Assembly: GCF_001541225.1 (NCBI RefSeq)
Contig: NZ_LMTS01000025.1
Location: 85,339 to 149,338 of the forward strand
DNA: 64,000 nucleotides
Source of the DNA: Variovorax sp. WDL1
GTDB lineage: Bacteria; Pseudomonadota; Gammaproteobacteria; Burkholderiales; Burkholderiaceae_C
Direction of reading: 5' to 3'
Under the pieces are notes generated by a model, which was not told where the DNA came from, searched no databases, and saw only the letters and a program-made list of their open reading frames with translations. Position 1 is the first letter of the stretch. Each line of letters starts with the position of its first letter. Shown here one piece after another: positions 40,580 to 49,850 of the stretch. Position numbers and translations under genes: made by a program.

Positions 40580-41797
40580 TTGACCGCCGAAACCGCCAAA
40601 AGCGCCCTCTCGATACGTCCGCTCGCCGAACTGCAACCTCCCGAGCATCTCCAGGGTCACGACGGGCTGAACCGTGCGCCCATCGACAACCTTCAAATCA
40701 CAGCGCTCACGGACCGCGACGCGGTGATGTCGTTCCTAGCCGAGTACGACAAGTCGCCGGCGACGTACAGAACCTACCTGAAGGAATGCGAGCGGCTGAT
40801 GCTGTGGAGCTGGCTCGAGTGCGAGAAGCCACTGTCGGCACTCACGCGCCAGGACTTCGAGGGTTACCTGAACTTCTTGGCGGACCCGCAACCGACCGCG
40901 ACTTGGTGCGGGCCCAAAGCGCCTAGAGCGTCTGAGCGCTGGCGGCCATTCGTCGGTCCGTTGAGCGAGTCCGCAGTGATGACCGCGGTGGCGGCCATCA
41001 ATTCGCTGATGCGCTACCTGGTCGACGCCGGCTACCTGACCGGCAACCCCTTGGGGTTGATTCGCCAGCGCCGGCACAAGCTCCGGAGCGAGCCAACAGC
41101 TTCGGAAGTGACGAAGCCCTGGCAGCCCGACGAAGGAGCCACGGTTGAGCGGTTCCTGGACGACGAGATGTGGCAATGCGTGACCAAGGCAATCGAGCAG
41201 ATGCCAGACGAATCCGAGCGCCAGGCGGACGAGAAAGAACGGTTGCGCTTCGTTTGCGCGTTCCTGTACATGCTCGCGCCACGCATCAGCGAGCTCGAAA
41301 CCATGCGGATGAACAGCTTCAGGGAGGTTCGTGGCCAATGGTGGTGGTTCGTCGTCGGCAAGGGACACAAGAAGGCAAAGCTGCCGGTTCCTGACGACAT
41401 GATGGAAGCCCTTGTCCGCTACCGGAAGCACCGGAAGCTCTCGGCCGCGCCCTCCCCCAAGGACGATTCGCCCCTCCTAGTCTCAGTCAAGGACGGCAGT
41501 CCTATCACTGGGCGGCGTCTCAACCAGATTCTGAAAGAGCTCTTTTCCGATGCCGCCGAGCTCCTCCCGGCCGCATCCGAACACAAGCGAGAAAAGCTCC
41601 GGAAGGCTTCAGCGCACTGGGGCCGGCACACCGGCATCACGGCCAAGGTGAATGCCGGAATGGAAACACGGTACGTTCAGAAGGACGCACGCCACGCAGA
41701 CGCCAGGACCACCTCCTTGTATGTCCACGAAGAGGAGGACCGCTGGCATGAGGAAGCGCAAAAGCAGCGACTGCCTTGGTCGGCCGCCTCCGGCTGA
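40580..41797 (+). CDS. Tyrosine recombinase, intact active site
   Basis: The 405-residue protein has a SAM-like core-binding domain (SPATYRTYLKECERLMLWSW) and a catalytic domain with the complete set: Arg235 (LAPRISEL), Lys261 (VVGKGHKKAKLPV), His346-Arg349 (HWGRHTG), His372 (ARHADARTT) and the Tyr381 nucleophile (LYVHEE). The start is TTG at 40580 with GGAG close upstream. It should cut and rejoin DNA, for integration, dimer resolution or cassette switching. The dyad at 40527 and its partner at 39856 are candidate sites. The restriction-like operon converges on it. Confidence 0.88.
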   Translation: MTAETAKSALSIRPLAELQPPEHLQGHDGLNRAPIDNLQITALTDRDAVMSFLAEYDKSPATYRTYLKECERLMLWSWLECEKPLSALTRQDFEGYLNFLADPQPTATWCGPKAPRASERWRPFVGPLSESAVMTAVAAINSLMRYLVDAGYLTGNPLGLIRQRRHKLRSEPTASEVTKPWQPDEGATVERFLDDEMWQCVTKAIEQMPDESERQADEKERLRFVCAFLYMLAPRISELETMRMNSFREVRGQWWWFVVGKGHKKAKLPVPDDMMEALVRYRKHRKLSAAPSPKDDSPLLVSVKDGSPITGRRLNQILKELFSDAAELLPAASEHKREKLRKASAHWGRHTGITAKVNAGMETRYVQKDARHADARTTSLYVHEEEDRWHEEAQKQRLPWSAASG

Positions 41798-41866
41798 GGT
41801 CCACGACACCGCTACCTGGGCCCTGCAACGCTGTGCCTTCGCGCGCTGTGCTCCGACTACCCGCAA

Positions 41867-42085
41867 CTAACAACCCGGCTCAGCTGGAGGGCTGCCAGCC
41901 GGCACGGGAAGCCGGCGATAGTCCGGTATGCGGGTCGTCTTGACCCAAGTCTCAAGCATCAAGCCACACGCAGCGCAGCTATAGCTGTCTGAGTCTTTCA
42001 ACGGTAGCTTGACGGTACTGCGCTCGTACATCGCACCACACTCGCAAGTCACGATAGATTGGAAAATCCTGTCGAAGATGGCCAC
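41867..42085 (-). CDS. Small zinc-ribbon protein (72 aa), end of restriction-like operon
   Basis: The start is GTG at 42085, 1 bp after the helicase stop, so translation is coupled. Cysteines in TCECG (residues 14-16) and SCAACG (residues 36-39) form a CxC-CxxC zinc ribbon. The tail is Pro-rich. It may be a DNA-contacting accessory of the system, though similar ribbons are common on mobile elements. Confidence 0.68.
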   Translation of the reverse strand: MAIFDRIFQSIVTCECGAMYERSTVKLPLKDSDSYSCAACGLMLETWVKTTRIPDYRRLPVPAGSPPAEPGC

Positions 42086-42086
42086 G

Positions 42087-44591
42087 TTAATCCCCTCTCA
42101 CTAGCTCGATGGCCTCCGCGCGAGTAAGCGTCGTATCCCATCCGCCAACCGTGTCGCTCACCTTCGAATTGCCCGCGTACGAGAGGCTTCCTTCCTCGTA
42201 ATTTTTGAACGCGAAGACAGCTGAATTGAGGTTGCCGCTGTGGAATACGTTCAGCTCACACAGCGACCGGAAGTTCTCGATGCTCAAGCCTGTCACCCGG
42301 GTGAATAGCCCCGGCTCAATGTTCTCGATGACGTCCTTCAACCCTGCCTCGCGCTCATCGGTCAGGTACATGAACACGGGGATACGGGTGATGAACTTCA
42401 AGAGGTTCTCTCGCAGCTCCTTACGCCAAGACTGGTTCTCCTTCTGTTCCTTCTCCTCCGCCTTGGTCAGCTTTTCGCCCTTGGCCTTCTTCGCCTTCAG
42501 AGCCTTTTCGGATGAGATGACCGCGTCGAGCTGCTTGTTCAGATTCCGGAAGGCTTCGATATTGGCGAGCGCCTCCAACAGATGCGGGGCGCCCTGCAGT
42601 GCCTTCAGGGCGTCCGCGTCGAGGTTGACCAGCTGGGCGCTCTGGAAGCGTCGCGCAAGCATGGTCGAGGCCGTACCGGCCACCACGATGTCCAGCAGCT
42701 GCCCAGCATCCAGCGGGTACATCTTGTAGCCGTCGTAGCAAAGCACCGGCAGGAACTGCACGAATTCGGCAATTTTGGCTTCGGGCGCCACGGTCTCGTG
42801 GATGTCCAACTGGCCGCTGTAGTCGGCGATGAGCCGAAGAGCACGGCTGGGTGCGAAGTCGAAGACGTAGCACTGTTGCTTGAGAATCTCAGCGCCACTA
42901 GGGTCCGTCGGGTCCTGGTTGCGGAGGACCCAAGGCGTCTGGACGCGGAAGGCCGCTTGGAAGTAGCTTTCCGGGCTCTCCAGACTGCGGAGCATGAAGA
43001 TGCCCGACCAAGCGGGCACGGAGATACCCGTAGTCAACTTGCCGCACGACAAGGTGATGGTCTTCGTCTTGAGCGGGTTGCCCATGGCAGCCAAGACCGG
43101 AGCCAGCGCCGCGGCGCCCATCCCCGCCTTGTTACCCGCGGAGACAACCACCTTGTACTCGTGGAAGAAGCTGTGCTGAGGGGCCGCCAGGAGGTTGGCC
43201 ATGGCGTCACAAGCTGCCACCGACGGCAGAAACCACAGGGTGTGATTCAGGTATCGCTGGAGTCGCGCATCCTCGAACGGCAGCGGCGGCCGCACTCCGT
43301 CCTTCATTGCGCCGACGGCCGAAGGCAGGTACTGGCCACGGATGAGGCTTAGCCACTGGCTCACCTGCTCCTGGTGCAGGAACTTGGCGTCCTTGCCCTC
43401 CCCCGCGGCTTTGAAGAACTCGTTCAGGTGGAACTCGTTGAGCTCCCCCTGCATCGCGATGCTTCGGATGGCCTCCGGCACTTGGTAGGTCATCATGATG
43501 AGCTGCGGCAGTGACAGGTACGGGTTCTTGCCGGCGTAGCCCGGCCAGGTCGCCTTTGCGCGCTGTTCGTCGGTGTAGGTCCAGTTGAAAATTTGGTCTT
43601 CGGTGAACTCCCCGTTCTGCAACGCACGGAACGGCGTGCCAGACAGGTAGAGGTAGCTCTTGACCGCCAGCGGGAAGGCCGTCTCGTCGACGTTGCCTTC
43701 CAGTTCAAGGTCTGTGGAGTCAGCGCGGTCGTCGATGTACAGCTCCTTGGCGCCGTCGCGCCAGCTGCCGTAGTGGTATTCATCGAGCACCACGCAGTCC
43801 CAATCGATGGCGTAGCAGGTCTGGAACTTCTGCTTGATGCTGCCGTCCGCGGCCTTTCCCAGGATATCCTGGAAGGACGCGAACCACACCAGGGGTGCGT
43901 CAGGGTGGATTTCCTTCGCTTCGTCGCCTTGTCCGATGAACTGCCAGCCGTCGAAGTCGACGTGCGAAGCCAAATCCTCCTTCCAGGCGTTCTGAACGGC
44001 GGGCTTGAAGGTCAGCACCAGAATGCGCTTCCAGCCCATGCGCTTGGCAAGCTGGTAGGTAGTAAACGTCTTGCCAAAGCGCATTTTGGCGTTCCACAAG
44101 AAGTGAGGCGCCTTGCCGGCAGCCTCCTCGGAGAGCCTGGTGAAGTAGTCGGCGGTCGCGGCCACGGCGGCCTCTTGCTCGGGGCGCAGGCCAAAGGTCT
44201 GGTGGCGGCCGAGTGCAAGCGACCGGCCTAGCTTGACCTCGGCGACCAGCGTCTCGAGCTCCTCGAGCGTGCATTCGAACCACTCGCCGTTGACGCGGCG
44301 CACCCCGCGCTCCACCAGCAAGCGGTGCAGCAGATGGTCCTTGAACACTGCTCCCTTGTCGTCGACCGCTTCGGACACGAAGACCAGCTCGAACGGCTGG
44401 GCGTCAGCCTTCTTCGTGGGGAACTGCTCCCAGATGCGGGTTAGGGCTTCCTTGCGCTCGGTGTAGCCGATTTTCAGCAGGCCCTTGCCTTGGCGAGCCC
44501 CCTCCCACTCGCGTTCCTTGTAGTGAGGCTCTGTATAGGCGTAGATTTGAGGGTGACCAAGTTCCCCAAAGAAGCGAGAGGTGTCGCTCAT
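42087..44591 (-). CDS. GIY-YIG nuclease-SF2 helicase fusion (restriction subunit-like)
   Basis: The first 110 residues form a T5orf172-type GIY-YIG nuclease: QIYAYT (16-20), LLKIGYTER (38-46), a candidate catalytic Arg52 and Glu103 in NGEWFEC. An SF2 helicase follows: RPEQEAAV Q-motif-like, NAKMRFGKT Walker A, LDEYHYG in place of DEAH, and LYLSGTPFR (motif III). A coiled Lys/Glu region lies near residues 690-725. The 834-residue protein overlaps the methyltransferase gene by ATGA. It most likely translocates on and cleaves unmodified DNA as the restriction arm of the operon. Confidence 0.82.
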   Translation of the reverse strand: MSDTSRFFGELGHPQIYAYTEPHYKEREWEGARQGKGLLKIGYTERKEALTRIWEQFPTKKADAQPFELVFVSEAVDDKGAVFKDHLLHRLLVERGVRRVNGEWFECTLEELETLVAEVKLGRSLALGRHQTFGLRPEQEAAVAATADYFTRLSEEAAGKAPHFLWNAKMRFGKTFTTYQLAKRMGWKRILVLTFKPAVQNAWKEDLASHVDFDGWQFIGQGDEAKEIHPDAPLVWFASFQDILGKAADGSIKQKFQTCYAIDWDCVVLDEYHYGSWRDGAKELYIDDRADSTDLELEGNVDETAFPLAVKSYLYLSGTPFRALQNGEFTEDQIFNWTYTDEQRAKATWPGYAGKNPYLSLPQLIMMTYQVPEAIRSIAMQGELNEFHLNEFFKAAGEGKDAKFLHQEQVSQWLSLIRGQYLPSAVGAMKDGVRPPLPFEDARLQRYLNHTLWFLPSVAACDAMANLLAAPQHSFFHEYKVVVSAGNKAGMGAAALAPVLAAMGNPLKTKTITLSCGKLTTGISVPAWSGIFMLRSLESPESYFQAAFRVQTPWVLRNQDPTDPSGAEILKQQCYVFDFAPSRALRLIADYSGQLDIHETVAPEAKIAEFVQFLPVLCYDGYKMYPLDAGQLLDIVVAGTASTMLARRFQSAQLVNLDADALKALQGAPHLLEALANIEAFRNLNKQLDAVISSEKALKAKKAKGEKLTKAEEKEQKENQSWRKELRENLLKFITRIPVFMYLTDEREAGLKDVIENIEPGLFTRVTGLSIENFRSLCELNVFHSGNLNSAVFAFKNYEEGSLSYAGNSKVSDTVGGWDTTLTRAEAIELVRGD

Positions 44592-46084
44592 GCCATTTCC
44601 TTAATCAAGGATTCGATGTAGGCGATTTCAGCTAAAGTCAACCCATATCGGGCATACAGCTTGGCGTCGTCCCAGGGCTCGGTCATAGGCAACTGAGGCA
44701 CAAAGGCGAATTTCTCTTTCGTAATGTTTTGCGTAACTGACAATAGAGAAACCAAGAATCGGAAAAACTTGGTCTTCATGTACCCCGTAAGGTTTTCAGC
44801 CTCTTCTTTGGTGTCAAATGAGCCGGCAACCAGGTACGTTTCTGTGCACACGTGACCCGGAGGAAGGACTTCTACTTTAGATAGGACTCGCCGAAGTCCG
44901 TTCTTGTCGGGCATTCCCGCATGGTCGTATGACACCTTGGAAGTAATGGCTTTCCACTTATCAACAATGTCGGCGTTCGTAGTGACTCTGTTTTTTTCGA
45001 TAGGCCCCGAGCCCCCGCTCCACAGAAGGGTTAGGTCTCCGTGGGTGGAGGGCCGTACTGCGGAGTCTAAGCCAAACGGCTTTCGGCTAGACACAACGGC
45101 ATTTAGCATTTTGTCGCTAGCGCCTCGGACCTTCTCGAGAATCGGCAACGCTCGACCATCGCGGACAAACGTATCAAACTCATTAAGGCGACGAGTCGCA
45201 GTTATCTCGCCTGAGTTGGCTTTCGTGGTGACTTCGCAAAGGCCGTCGTGACGAGCGTCCCACAGGAAATAGCAAACACCCCCGGCAATATCCACGCCGG
45301 GAAAGCAATCAGCGGAAGAAAAGTGGTCGACAATTGTCTTTACTCGAGAGTCCCCGAGCATTTTCTCTCGAAAGGACTCCAGCCCTTTGCCGTCGGTGAA
45401 CCAGCGCGATGGGATAATCATAGACAGATAGCGGGGGTTCATGGAAATAGCCGAACCAATGAAATGTTGATAAATCGGTTTTGCGCTTGAACCATTGCCG
45501 CCTTCGCCATCTTTGAGCTGATAAGGAGGGTTGCCAATGATGACGTCAAATTTCATGGACGGGTCCAGGTCTTCGTGAATGAAAAGGTAAGCGTGAGATT
45601 CCAGGGATTCCAAGTGGCGTCCGGCTGCTTCCGGCGCGCCGCAGAGGACGCACGAGCCCGCCTTGAAGGCGTGCGAGATGTTCTGGTAGCGGATGTTTCC
45701 GTCCGCAGTAGGCAGCGAAACAACGGACTGCTTCGACGAAGCGTCCTTGGAGTAATACAACGTACGGCGCGAAATCTGAGCCGTCAGCTCCGTAATCGCA
45801 ATGCCGTGCAGCATGTTCTTGAAAACGTGCTCGAGCCGGGCGGCTTCGTCCGGGATGGCGTCTTCCAGCCCTTTCATTAGGCGCTTGGCGGCCTCACGCA
45901 AGAACACGCCAGATTTGCAGCCAGGGTCCAGGAAGCGCAGTTCCGGATTCGTCCAAACCTCCGCCGGCAGCAGGTCCAACATCCTGTTGGCTACCGCGGG
46001 AGGTGTGAAAACCTCGTCGTTGCTGAGGTTGGCGATGCAGTCAAGAATGTCCGGCTTGTGCTGGCCCAGAAGGGAGTCATGCAT
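44588..46084 (-). CDS. Eco57I-type adenine-N6 DNA methyltransferase
   Basis: The 498-residue protein has the SAM motif I FLDPGCKSGVFLREA (51-65) and the catalytic motif IV VIIGNPPYQL (NPPY at 185-188) of Eco57I/TaqI-like N6-adenine methyltransferases. A CVLC and His pair (145-156) may bind zinc. The second half should be the target recognition domain. It overlaps both neighbours by 4-8 bp. It would methylate the sequence that the GIY-YIG helicase otherwise attacks. A/T content is locally higher than in the neighbours, especially 44.6-45.5 kb, hinting at recent acquisition. Confidence 0.86.
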   Translation of the reverse strand: MHDSLLGQHKPDILDCIANLSNDEVFTPPAVANRMLDLLPAEVWTNPELRFLDPGCKSGVFLREAAKRLMKGLEDAIPDEAARLEHVFKNMLHGIAITELTAQISRRTLYYSKDASSKQSVVSLPTADGNIRYQNISHAFKAGSCVLCGAPEAAGRHLESLESHAYLFIHEDLDPSMKFDVIIGNPPYQLKDGEGGNGSSAKPIYQHFIGSAISMNPRYLSMIIPSRWFTDGKGLESFREKMLGDSRVKTIVDHFSSADCFPGVDIAGGVCYFLWDARHDGLCEVTTKANSGEITATRRLNEFDTFVRDGRALPILEKVRGASDKMLNAVVSSRKPFGLDSAVRPSTHGDLTLLWSGGSGPIEKNRVTTNADIVDKWKAITSKVSYDHAGMPDKNGLRRVLSKVEVLPPGHVCTETYLVAGSFDTKEEAENLTGYMKTKFFRFLVSLLSVTQNITKEKFAFVPQLPMTEPWDDAKLYARYGLTLAEIAYIESLIKEMA

Positions 46085-46931
46085 TGCGAGCCCCCTTCAC
46101 GAACTCGGTCAGAGTTCGTAGCGGCAACCCGCTGACCGGCTTGGGCTGGTCAGCTCCGACATCGGCAAGCAGGAAGTCTTCGAGGCGCACCTTTCCAGAC
46201 AAGAAGGTCCACTTGCCCACAGTGAGGGGTTGGCCGGCTGAGTCCTGTTTAGCCAGGAAGTCGCCCTGCTGGAAGTTTCTTGCCAGGACCAGCTTCAGCA
46301 TGTCTCGCAGAAGTGGGCTAATCGCGTCGGAGCGCTCGTGGGTCTTGCGGAGCCGCGCCATCTGGTCCGCAAAGCGGAATAGGCATGCCTCGTAGTCGGT
46401 GGCGAGCGGCAGAGCGTGCTCTGGGGTGACTGCTTCGATGTACGCCTGGGTGTGCAGGTCCGAGCCCGTGATGAAGCCTGGCAGCAGTAGGTCTTCGCCA
46501 TACATGACGTAGGCGTACAGCCGTGCTTGCGTCTCTGCGATGTTGTTTGGGCAGATGTCGAAGCCGTAAATCGAAGCCACCGCCCGAATCGCCAGCAGAG
46601 CAACGTCTTCAGCCTTACCGCGCTTGGGAAACTGGGCTACGCGGCCTTTCTTGTCGGGCTCGAAGTAAGCGTGGGTAGCTGCGTCCGCCTGCAGCTTTCG
46701 GCGCAGAATCTCAATGAGGAAGTTGCCGTTTCCGCAGGCCGGCTCTAGGAAGGTCTGTTCGATAGAAACCTTCCCAGGAATGAGGTTCAGCATCGCGTTG
46801 ACTTCGTCACTGCGCGTGTAAACCTCTGCCAAGTCGCGAACGCGTTTCTTGGACTTGATGAGCTGCTCGGGAGCTGCTCCATTTGTGATTTTTGATGCCA
46901 AATCTGCTCCAGGTCGGAGCAGCACCCGCAA
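46077..46931 (-). CDS. Methyltransferase-fold protein with motif I but no NPPY
   Basis: The 284-residue protein carries FLEPACGNGNFLIEIL (motif I, 61-76) and IYGFDICPNN (motif II-like) of N6 DNA methyltransferases, but no catalytic NPPY/DPPY. It probably acts as a SAM-binding partner or specificity subunit of the complete methyltransferase, which overlaps it by 8 bp. The start is TTG at 46931; GTG at 46925 is an alternative. It is first in the four-gene operon. Confidence 0.72.
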   Translation of the reverse strand: MRVLLRPGADLASKITNGAAPEQLIKSKKRVRDLAEVYTRSDEVNAMLNLIPGKVSIEQTFLEPACGNGNFLIEILRRKLQADAATHAYFEPDKKGRVAQFPKRGKAEDVALLAIRAVASIYGFDICPNNIAETQARLYAYVMYGEDLLLPGFITGSDLHTQAYIEAVTPEHALPLATDYEACLFRFADQMARLRKTHERSDAISPLLRDMLKLVLARNFQQGDFLAKQDSAGQPLTVGKWTFLSGKVRLEDFLLADVGADQPKPVSGLPLRTLTEFVKGARNA

Positions 46932-47242
46932 ATTGATACGAGATGTCCTCTACCGCTGGCGCGGCTCTTTGCGGAAATGGCCTGAGGGGGTGCTGCAAGT
47001 AGAAGCCCTGCAGTGGGTGGCAGGGCTGATACTCGGTATAGGGCTGGTGTTTATGCGTCCAGCGAAGCCAACTCGACGCCGGCCTCCTGCTGCTGGCGAC
47101 GCGCCGGGCCTGAAAATCGGAGCCAGCAAGCAACAGGCGCTGGGGCGTTCAGCCTTGGCAAGCGGTCCAAATCCGGCATCCAACCGGATGAAATAAATCG
47201 CCACCCCTATATCGTCCACGCCCCACCGGGGCGAAGGACATC
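46932..47242. other. Divergent intergenic region, no supported gene
   Basis: Promoters for the restriction-like operon and the 47243 gene must lie here. A plus-strand frame (46849-47196) with one hydrophobic stretch overlaps the methyltransferase start and lacks a ribosome site. A short hairpin CGCCCC/GGGGCG (47219-47233) stands directly before the AAGGA of the next gene. Confidence 0.4.
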
Positions 47243-48052
47243 TTGGTGAACGCCTTTTCCTTCCACAAACTTCGCCTCCGACGGAAGCCCCTCGACCATC
47301 TGCTCAGCCACATTCCGGAACCCCACGCATACGGCGCGGAATACCGTCGAGGATGTGAGGCCCGGTTTCATGCTGCCGTGCAAGCCCTGCGGGTCCTAAC
47401 CCAAAGTCGGGGAGCTCTAGGCCTACTGGGCAGCGCACTCGACCTAGGGTTAAACCTGAAGTCAGCGTATTTGGGAAGTGCGCTCGCAGAGGGCCTAAGG
47501 CTTGCGCGGCTCGATGGACAGTCCAAATCGGAAATGCTTGCCCTCTTCCGAGCGCCAATCACCATTCCCGCGGCGCCGAGACTGAGGAAACGAGAAGCCA
47601 TCCGAATGCTCGACGAACTCGCCTCGACGTCGGACCGCAGAGTCGCGATTCAACGCACCCTCAGGCTAGGCCAAGTGCAGAACCCAGAAATGGACTTCGG
47701 GGACATGGCCATCCTCCAGAGCCTCTTTTCTGCCTTCGCGGTGCCCGACAGGCCTAGAGGAGCTACGGCCATAGTCGCAGGGGTTTGCGGGGCGTTGTTC
47801 GCCATCGCGGCGGCGCTGTATTACGGGGGTCTCGCGCTTGCTCATGTTGCGTTGGACCATTTTGGGCCAATCACAACGCCTGGCGGAGCCGCGCTTGCCG
47901 CCCTGTTCGGGGGAATCGTCCTCCAGCTGTTCAAACAAGCAACGCTTGGTGGCGCGCGCCGGGCTATCCAGCCTTGGCTGGGGCGCTCTGTCGTTCTCTT
48001 GAAGCTCTACCCGGGGCCCCAGCCCCGCCCGACTAAGGCAATGCCCGGGTAG
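47243..48052 (+). CDS. Hypothetical protein with C-terminal transmembrane pair (269 aa)
   Basis: AAGGA precedes a TTG start at 47243 (GTG at 47246 is possible). The first 180 residues are soluble and helical. Two hydrophobic segments follow, separated by a 15-residue loop (ATAIVAGVCGALFAIAAALYYG and GGAALAALFGGIVLQLF as cores). The layout, a cytoplasmic domain plus a hairpin membrane anchor, is common in conflict-system effectors, but no named family was recognised. It lies between the restriction-like operon and an AAA ATPase. Confidence 0.6.
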   Translation: MVNAFSFHKLRLRRKPLDHLLSHIPEPHAYGAEYRRGCEARFHAAVQALRVLTQSRGALGLLGSALDLGLNLKSAYLGSALAEGLRLARLDGQSKSEMLALFRAPITIPAAPRLRKREAIRMLDELASTSDRRVAIQRTLRLGQVQNPEMDFGDMAILQSLFSAFAVPDRPRGATAIVAGVCGALFAIAAALYYGGLALAHVALDHFGPITTPGGAALAALFGGIVLQLFKQATLGGARRAIQPWLGRSVVLLKLYPGPQPRPTKAMPG

Positions 48053-48418
48053 GCTCAATTGCTGGGAAGAGGAATTCCCAGAAACGGCGCATGCAGCCGC
48101 CGGCCCATGACGTGCGCTCTCGCGATATGACAGTTCAGCCGTCACATGGCGAGCGCCGCGTCGTGATTCGGAGCCGGTTCCGCCGGCAAGTCGGAGGCCC
48201 TGTGCCCGTGCATGCCGCCTAGTGGCACATCGCGAACGTGACAATCTGCCTGCAAGCGCTCACCCGGAGGTTCGCCCTGGGCCAATCTTTTGGCTGGGCT
48301 CGCTCGCGACATGGGCTCAGCGCGGCATGTTCTGGTCGGTAGCCTCTCCACTCCTCCGCCAGCCGCAAGACTACGTCCGATTACGTAGAAGAAGTACAAT
48401 TACGCAAGCACGACATAA
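48053..48418. other. 366-bp region without a gene
   Basis: A small hairpin CTGGGAA/TTCCCAG (48062-48081) follows the membrane gene. Near the end, GATTACGTAG and CAATTACGCA form an A/T-rich promoter-like stretch before the ATPase gene. No coding frame is supported. Confidence 0.4.
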
Positions 48419-49579
48419 TTGACCATAATGTCACCACTTCAACCCCTTTGGCACTGCCCGCGACCAGACCTCGCTAAAGCCTACCTGGCCCAATTGGGGG
48501 CTGGCGTCGTCACGAGCACATCCATCTTTGCGCCCCGTCGTACGGGAAAGACCGTCTTCTTGCGTAAGGACTTGACGCCGGCCGCTCAGGCGGCGGGATA
48601 CCGCGTCGCCTACGTCGACCTCTGGCAAACCACGGTCTCGCCGGCGCTCGCCATCGTGAGGGGTCTGGAGGAGGCCCACGAGCCCAAGAGCCTGCGCGAG
48701 CGCGCCGCTGCGAAGCTGCGCGAGCCTATCAAGAAGTTGAAGATGAAGGGCAGCGTTGGAGAGCTCAAGGGCGAGGCGGAGCTCGAGTTCGCCGATGCGA
48801 AGACGGCCACGGCCGAATTAGGGCTGCGCATTGACGAGCTCGTGGGGAAGCTGTCGTCGAAGCACCCGCTGCTGCTCTTGGTGGACGAAGCACAAGAACT
48901 CGCCCGCACCGAGGCGAATGAAGACGTGGCCAAGAGCTTGCGTACCGCACTGACGAAGCACCGAGACTGCGTGCGAGTTGTTTACACGGGCTCCTCCCGG
49001 TCACGCCTGTCGCACATGTTCTCCGACCCCCAAGCGCCGCTGTACGCCCCGGGACTCGGCATCATCGACTTCCCCCTACTGGGCCGGGACCTAGTGGAGT
49101 TTGCGGCTGCCAAATTCATCGCGGCGACAGGTGGCACGCGGGTGTTGGACATCGAAGCGGGCGTCGCAGTGCTCGACAGGATGCAGCACCGTCCCGAGCC
49201 CTTCTTGACCGCGGTGATGCACCTGCTGGCCACGCCGGAGCTGACGCTCGAGCAAGCTGCAGAAAATGTTGTCAAAGCGGCTGCCGGGCAGGATGACTAC
49301 GAGGGCACCTGGCGCAGGCTCACCGAGCTTCAGCGCGAAGTGCTCAAGCTGAGCCTGGCCCCCGATTTCAAGCCATTCGCGCGTGCCACCGCACACGCAA
49401 TCGCGGCGAAGCTGGGGCTCAAGCAGCTGCCGCTATCGACTTTGCAGTCAGTCATGCGCGCCTTGGATGACAGCAACCTGCTCTCAAAATCGCCACGCGG
49501 ACCCTACGAGTTTGACGACCACCTTTTCAAGCGATGGCTGGAGACGCGGGCAGACGACGCCCCTGTCAAGAAGCGCTAG
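48419..49579 (+). CDS. STAND/Orc-like AAA ATPase with C-terminal winged helix
   Basis: The 386-residue protein has Walker A FAPRRTGKTVFL (38-48), Walker B LLLLVDEAQEL (151-161), sensor VVYTGSSRSRL and a C-terminal winged-helix-like end (LSTLQSVMRALDDSNLLSKSPRGPYEFDD). This combination is typical of archaeal-type and STAND ATPases that sense or load on DNA. The start may be TTG 48419 or ATG 48428; neither has a strong ribosome site. A defence or maintenance role is possible from its location only. Confidence 0.75.
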   Translation: MTIMSPLQPLWHCPRPDLAKAYLAQLGAGVVTSTSIFAPRRTGKTVFLRKDLTPAAQAAGYRVAYVDLWQTTVSPALAIVRGLEEAHEPKSLRERAAAKLREPIKKLKMKGSVGELKGEAELEFADAKTATAELGLRIDELVGKLSSKHPLLLLVDEAQELARTEANEDVAKSLRTALTKHRDCVRVVYTGSSRSRLSHMFSDPQAPLYAPGLGIIDFPLLGRDLVEFAAAKFIAATGGTRVLDIEAGVAVLDRMQHRPEPFLTAVMHLLATPELTLEQAAENVVKAAAGQDDYEGTWRRLTELQREVLKLSLAPDFKPFARATAHAIAAKLGLKQLPLSTLQSVMRALDDSNLLSKSPRGPYEFDDHLFKRWLETRADDAPVKKR

Positions 49580-49850
49580 GGCAGAGTTCCGAGGGCTTGC
49601 ACGTGGCAGGGAGTCCAGGTTCCGCGAGGAGGTCCAGAACGCCATCTGTCGCCTTTCTGTCGACAGCTGTTGCCGCCCTGTGCCCGCCGATGTGCCGCTC
49701 CGCGGTACGGCGCCTCGGTGGCACGCTCCTCCCCAGCCCTGGAATGCGCGCCACAAATCACGTCAGCAAGCATTGACGGGGACCTAGCTTGCGCTCGACA
49801 CTTTGCGACGTCTGCCCTGCCTTCGAGTCCTGCGTGACAAGGAGAACCCC

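Noticed and set aside
46849..47196. 115-codon plus frame with one hydrophobic segment
   Set aside because: It overlaps the methyltransferase start and has no ribosome site; I treat the region as regulatory.
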